A DNA stretch of 5,332 nt, taken from assembly GCA_020047775.1 (NCBI GenBank), contig JAIFNK010000082.1:1-5332 (forward strand). Reading direction: 5' to 3'. Below, in pieces: positions 4,953 through 5,332 of this stretch. Within the stretch, counting starts at the first letter, position 1. Each line of letters opens with the position of its first letter. A program made the position numbers and the translations under genes. Origin of the DNA: Akkermansia sp. Lineage in GTDB: Bacteria; Verrucomicrobiota; Verrucomicrobiia; Verrucomicrobiales; Akkermansiaceae. The notes beneath the pieces are model-generated. The model did not search any database, was not told the origin of the DNA, and was given only the letters and a program-made list of their open reading frames with translations.

Positions 4953-5332
4953 TTACTGCGCGGCAGCTGCCCGTCCGGCCGGACGCCGGTGTTCGTTGAT
5001 CTCCGCCTCGCGCTTTGCAGCTTCGGCCAGCAACTTGCTGACGACGTCGGGATGTGCGGCGGCGACGTCCTTGGATTCGCCCGGATCGCTTGCGAGATCG
5101 TAGAGCGCGGGCGGGCGCTTCCCGGTGGCCGCCTTGTCCGGTTTTCCACCGCCCGCGGTGACTGCCGGCGCGCTAAGAAAAAGTTTCCAGTTTCCCTGGC
5201 GGATGGCGACCAGGTCGTTGCCGCTGATTTTGGCGCGACCAAAATACAAATGAGTGTCGCGCACCGGGCCGGCCTTGGGATCGAACATCAGGGAGGTGAA
5301 ATCCCGACCGTCGATCAGCCTGTCTTGTGGTG
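4953..5332 (-). CDS. Type I sulfatase, C-terminal fragment (5' end outside window)
   Basis: The minus-strand frame is open from the window edge to a TAA at 4955-4953, giving about 125 residues, and the true start is beyond 5332. It reads PQDRLIDGRDFTSLMFDPKAGPV, then DTHLYFGRAKISGNDLVAIRQGNWKLFL, ALYDLASDPGESKDVAAAHPDVV, and an alanine-rich tail. This is the C-terminal subdomain of formylglycine-dependent (S1) sulfatases: the 'DG.D..' segment before the final sheet, 'AIR.G.WKL', and 'LYDL..DPGE..D.A..HP'. The nucleophile C/S-x-P-x-R motif and the metal-binding aspartates lie outside the window, so activity and subfamily cannot be judged. An internal ATG at 5288 is not the start, because homology continues upstream. 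Paired with a GH110 enzyme it suggests attack on a sulfated glycan. Its stop is 4 bases from the stop of the convergent GH110 gene. Confidence 0.85.
   Translation of the reverse strand, partial: PQDRLIDGRDFTSLMFDPKAGPVRDTHLYFGRAKISGNDLVAIRQGNWKLFLSAPAVTAGGGKPDKAATGKRPPALYDLASDPGESKDVAAAHPDVVSKLLAEAAKREAEINEHRRPAGRAAAAQ

Noticed and set aside
4352..5242. Minus-strand open frame of 296 codons spanning the GH110 3' end and sulfatase region
   Set aside because: It is out of frame with the recognisable sulfatase sequence and antisense to the GH110 gene, with no domain of its own.
1..5332. CRISPR array, tRNA genes, toxin-antitoxin or retron-type system
   Set aside because: No regularly spaced repeats, tRNA cloverleaf or paired small genes were seen by eye. 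The only RT has group II intron maturase features, not retron ones.

Overview
The window looks like a chromosomal segment of a Gram-negative, polysaccharide-degrading bacterium, most likely of the Verrucomicrobiota/Planctomycetota (PVC) group. This placement is inferred from the gene content: a DUF6288-type PDZ protein, a GH110 alpha-galactosidase and a sulfatase, all in GC-rich sequence, with start codons that lack clear Shine-Dalgarno sites. No rRNA or other marker gene is present to fix the taxonomy.

Layout. (1) 1-276, plus strand: the last 91 codons of adenylosuccinate lyase (purB), a core purine gene cut by the window edge. (2) About 371-1998, plus strand: a group II intron remnant, visibly less GC-rich than its surroundings, just downstream of purB and in the same orientation. 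It carries an open reverse transcriptase/maturase frame (416-1936), whose stop codon falls inside ribozyme domain V, and a domain VI hairpin with a bulged A. (3) 1999-2473: a 475-base intergenic stretch holding a purine-rich G-run tract, a long imperfect hairpin followed by a T-rich run (probable terminator or REP-like repeat) and an exact TATAAT box. (4) 2474-3001, plus: a 175-residue exported protein with a single PDZ-like domain of the DUF6288 type, much shorter than the family normally is. (5) 3050-4948, plus: a complete exported GH110 beta-helix glycosidase (alpha-1,3-galactosidase family). (6) 4953-5332, minus: the C-terminal part of a type I sulfatase, converging on the GH110 gene with only 4 bases between the two stop codons.

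How the parts fit. The GH110 enzyme and the sulfatase make a small CAZyme-sulfatase neighbourhood of the kind used to strip terminal alpha-galactose and sulfate from sulfated galactans or mucin-type glycans. The substrate itself cannot be read from the sequence. The DUF6288 gene probably shares a transcript with the GH110 gene, 48 bases downstream, started from the TATAAT box near 2351.

Most notable point. The group II intron appears to be a decayed element caught partway. Compared with the family as I remember it, its RT frame stays open but lacks about 110 residues of the fingers region (RT motifs 0-2) through an in-frame deletion. It also carries a proline in RT motif 7, its domain V lacks the GNRA tetraloop and has two stem mismatches (one at the catalytic triad), and no GUGYG start is visible upstream. 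I found no convincing wholly new system. The intron remnant, the hairpin/GCATGG cluster and the truncated DUF6288 gene deserve the closest look.
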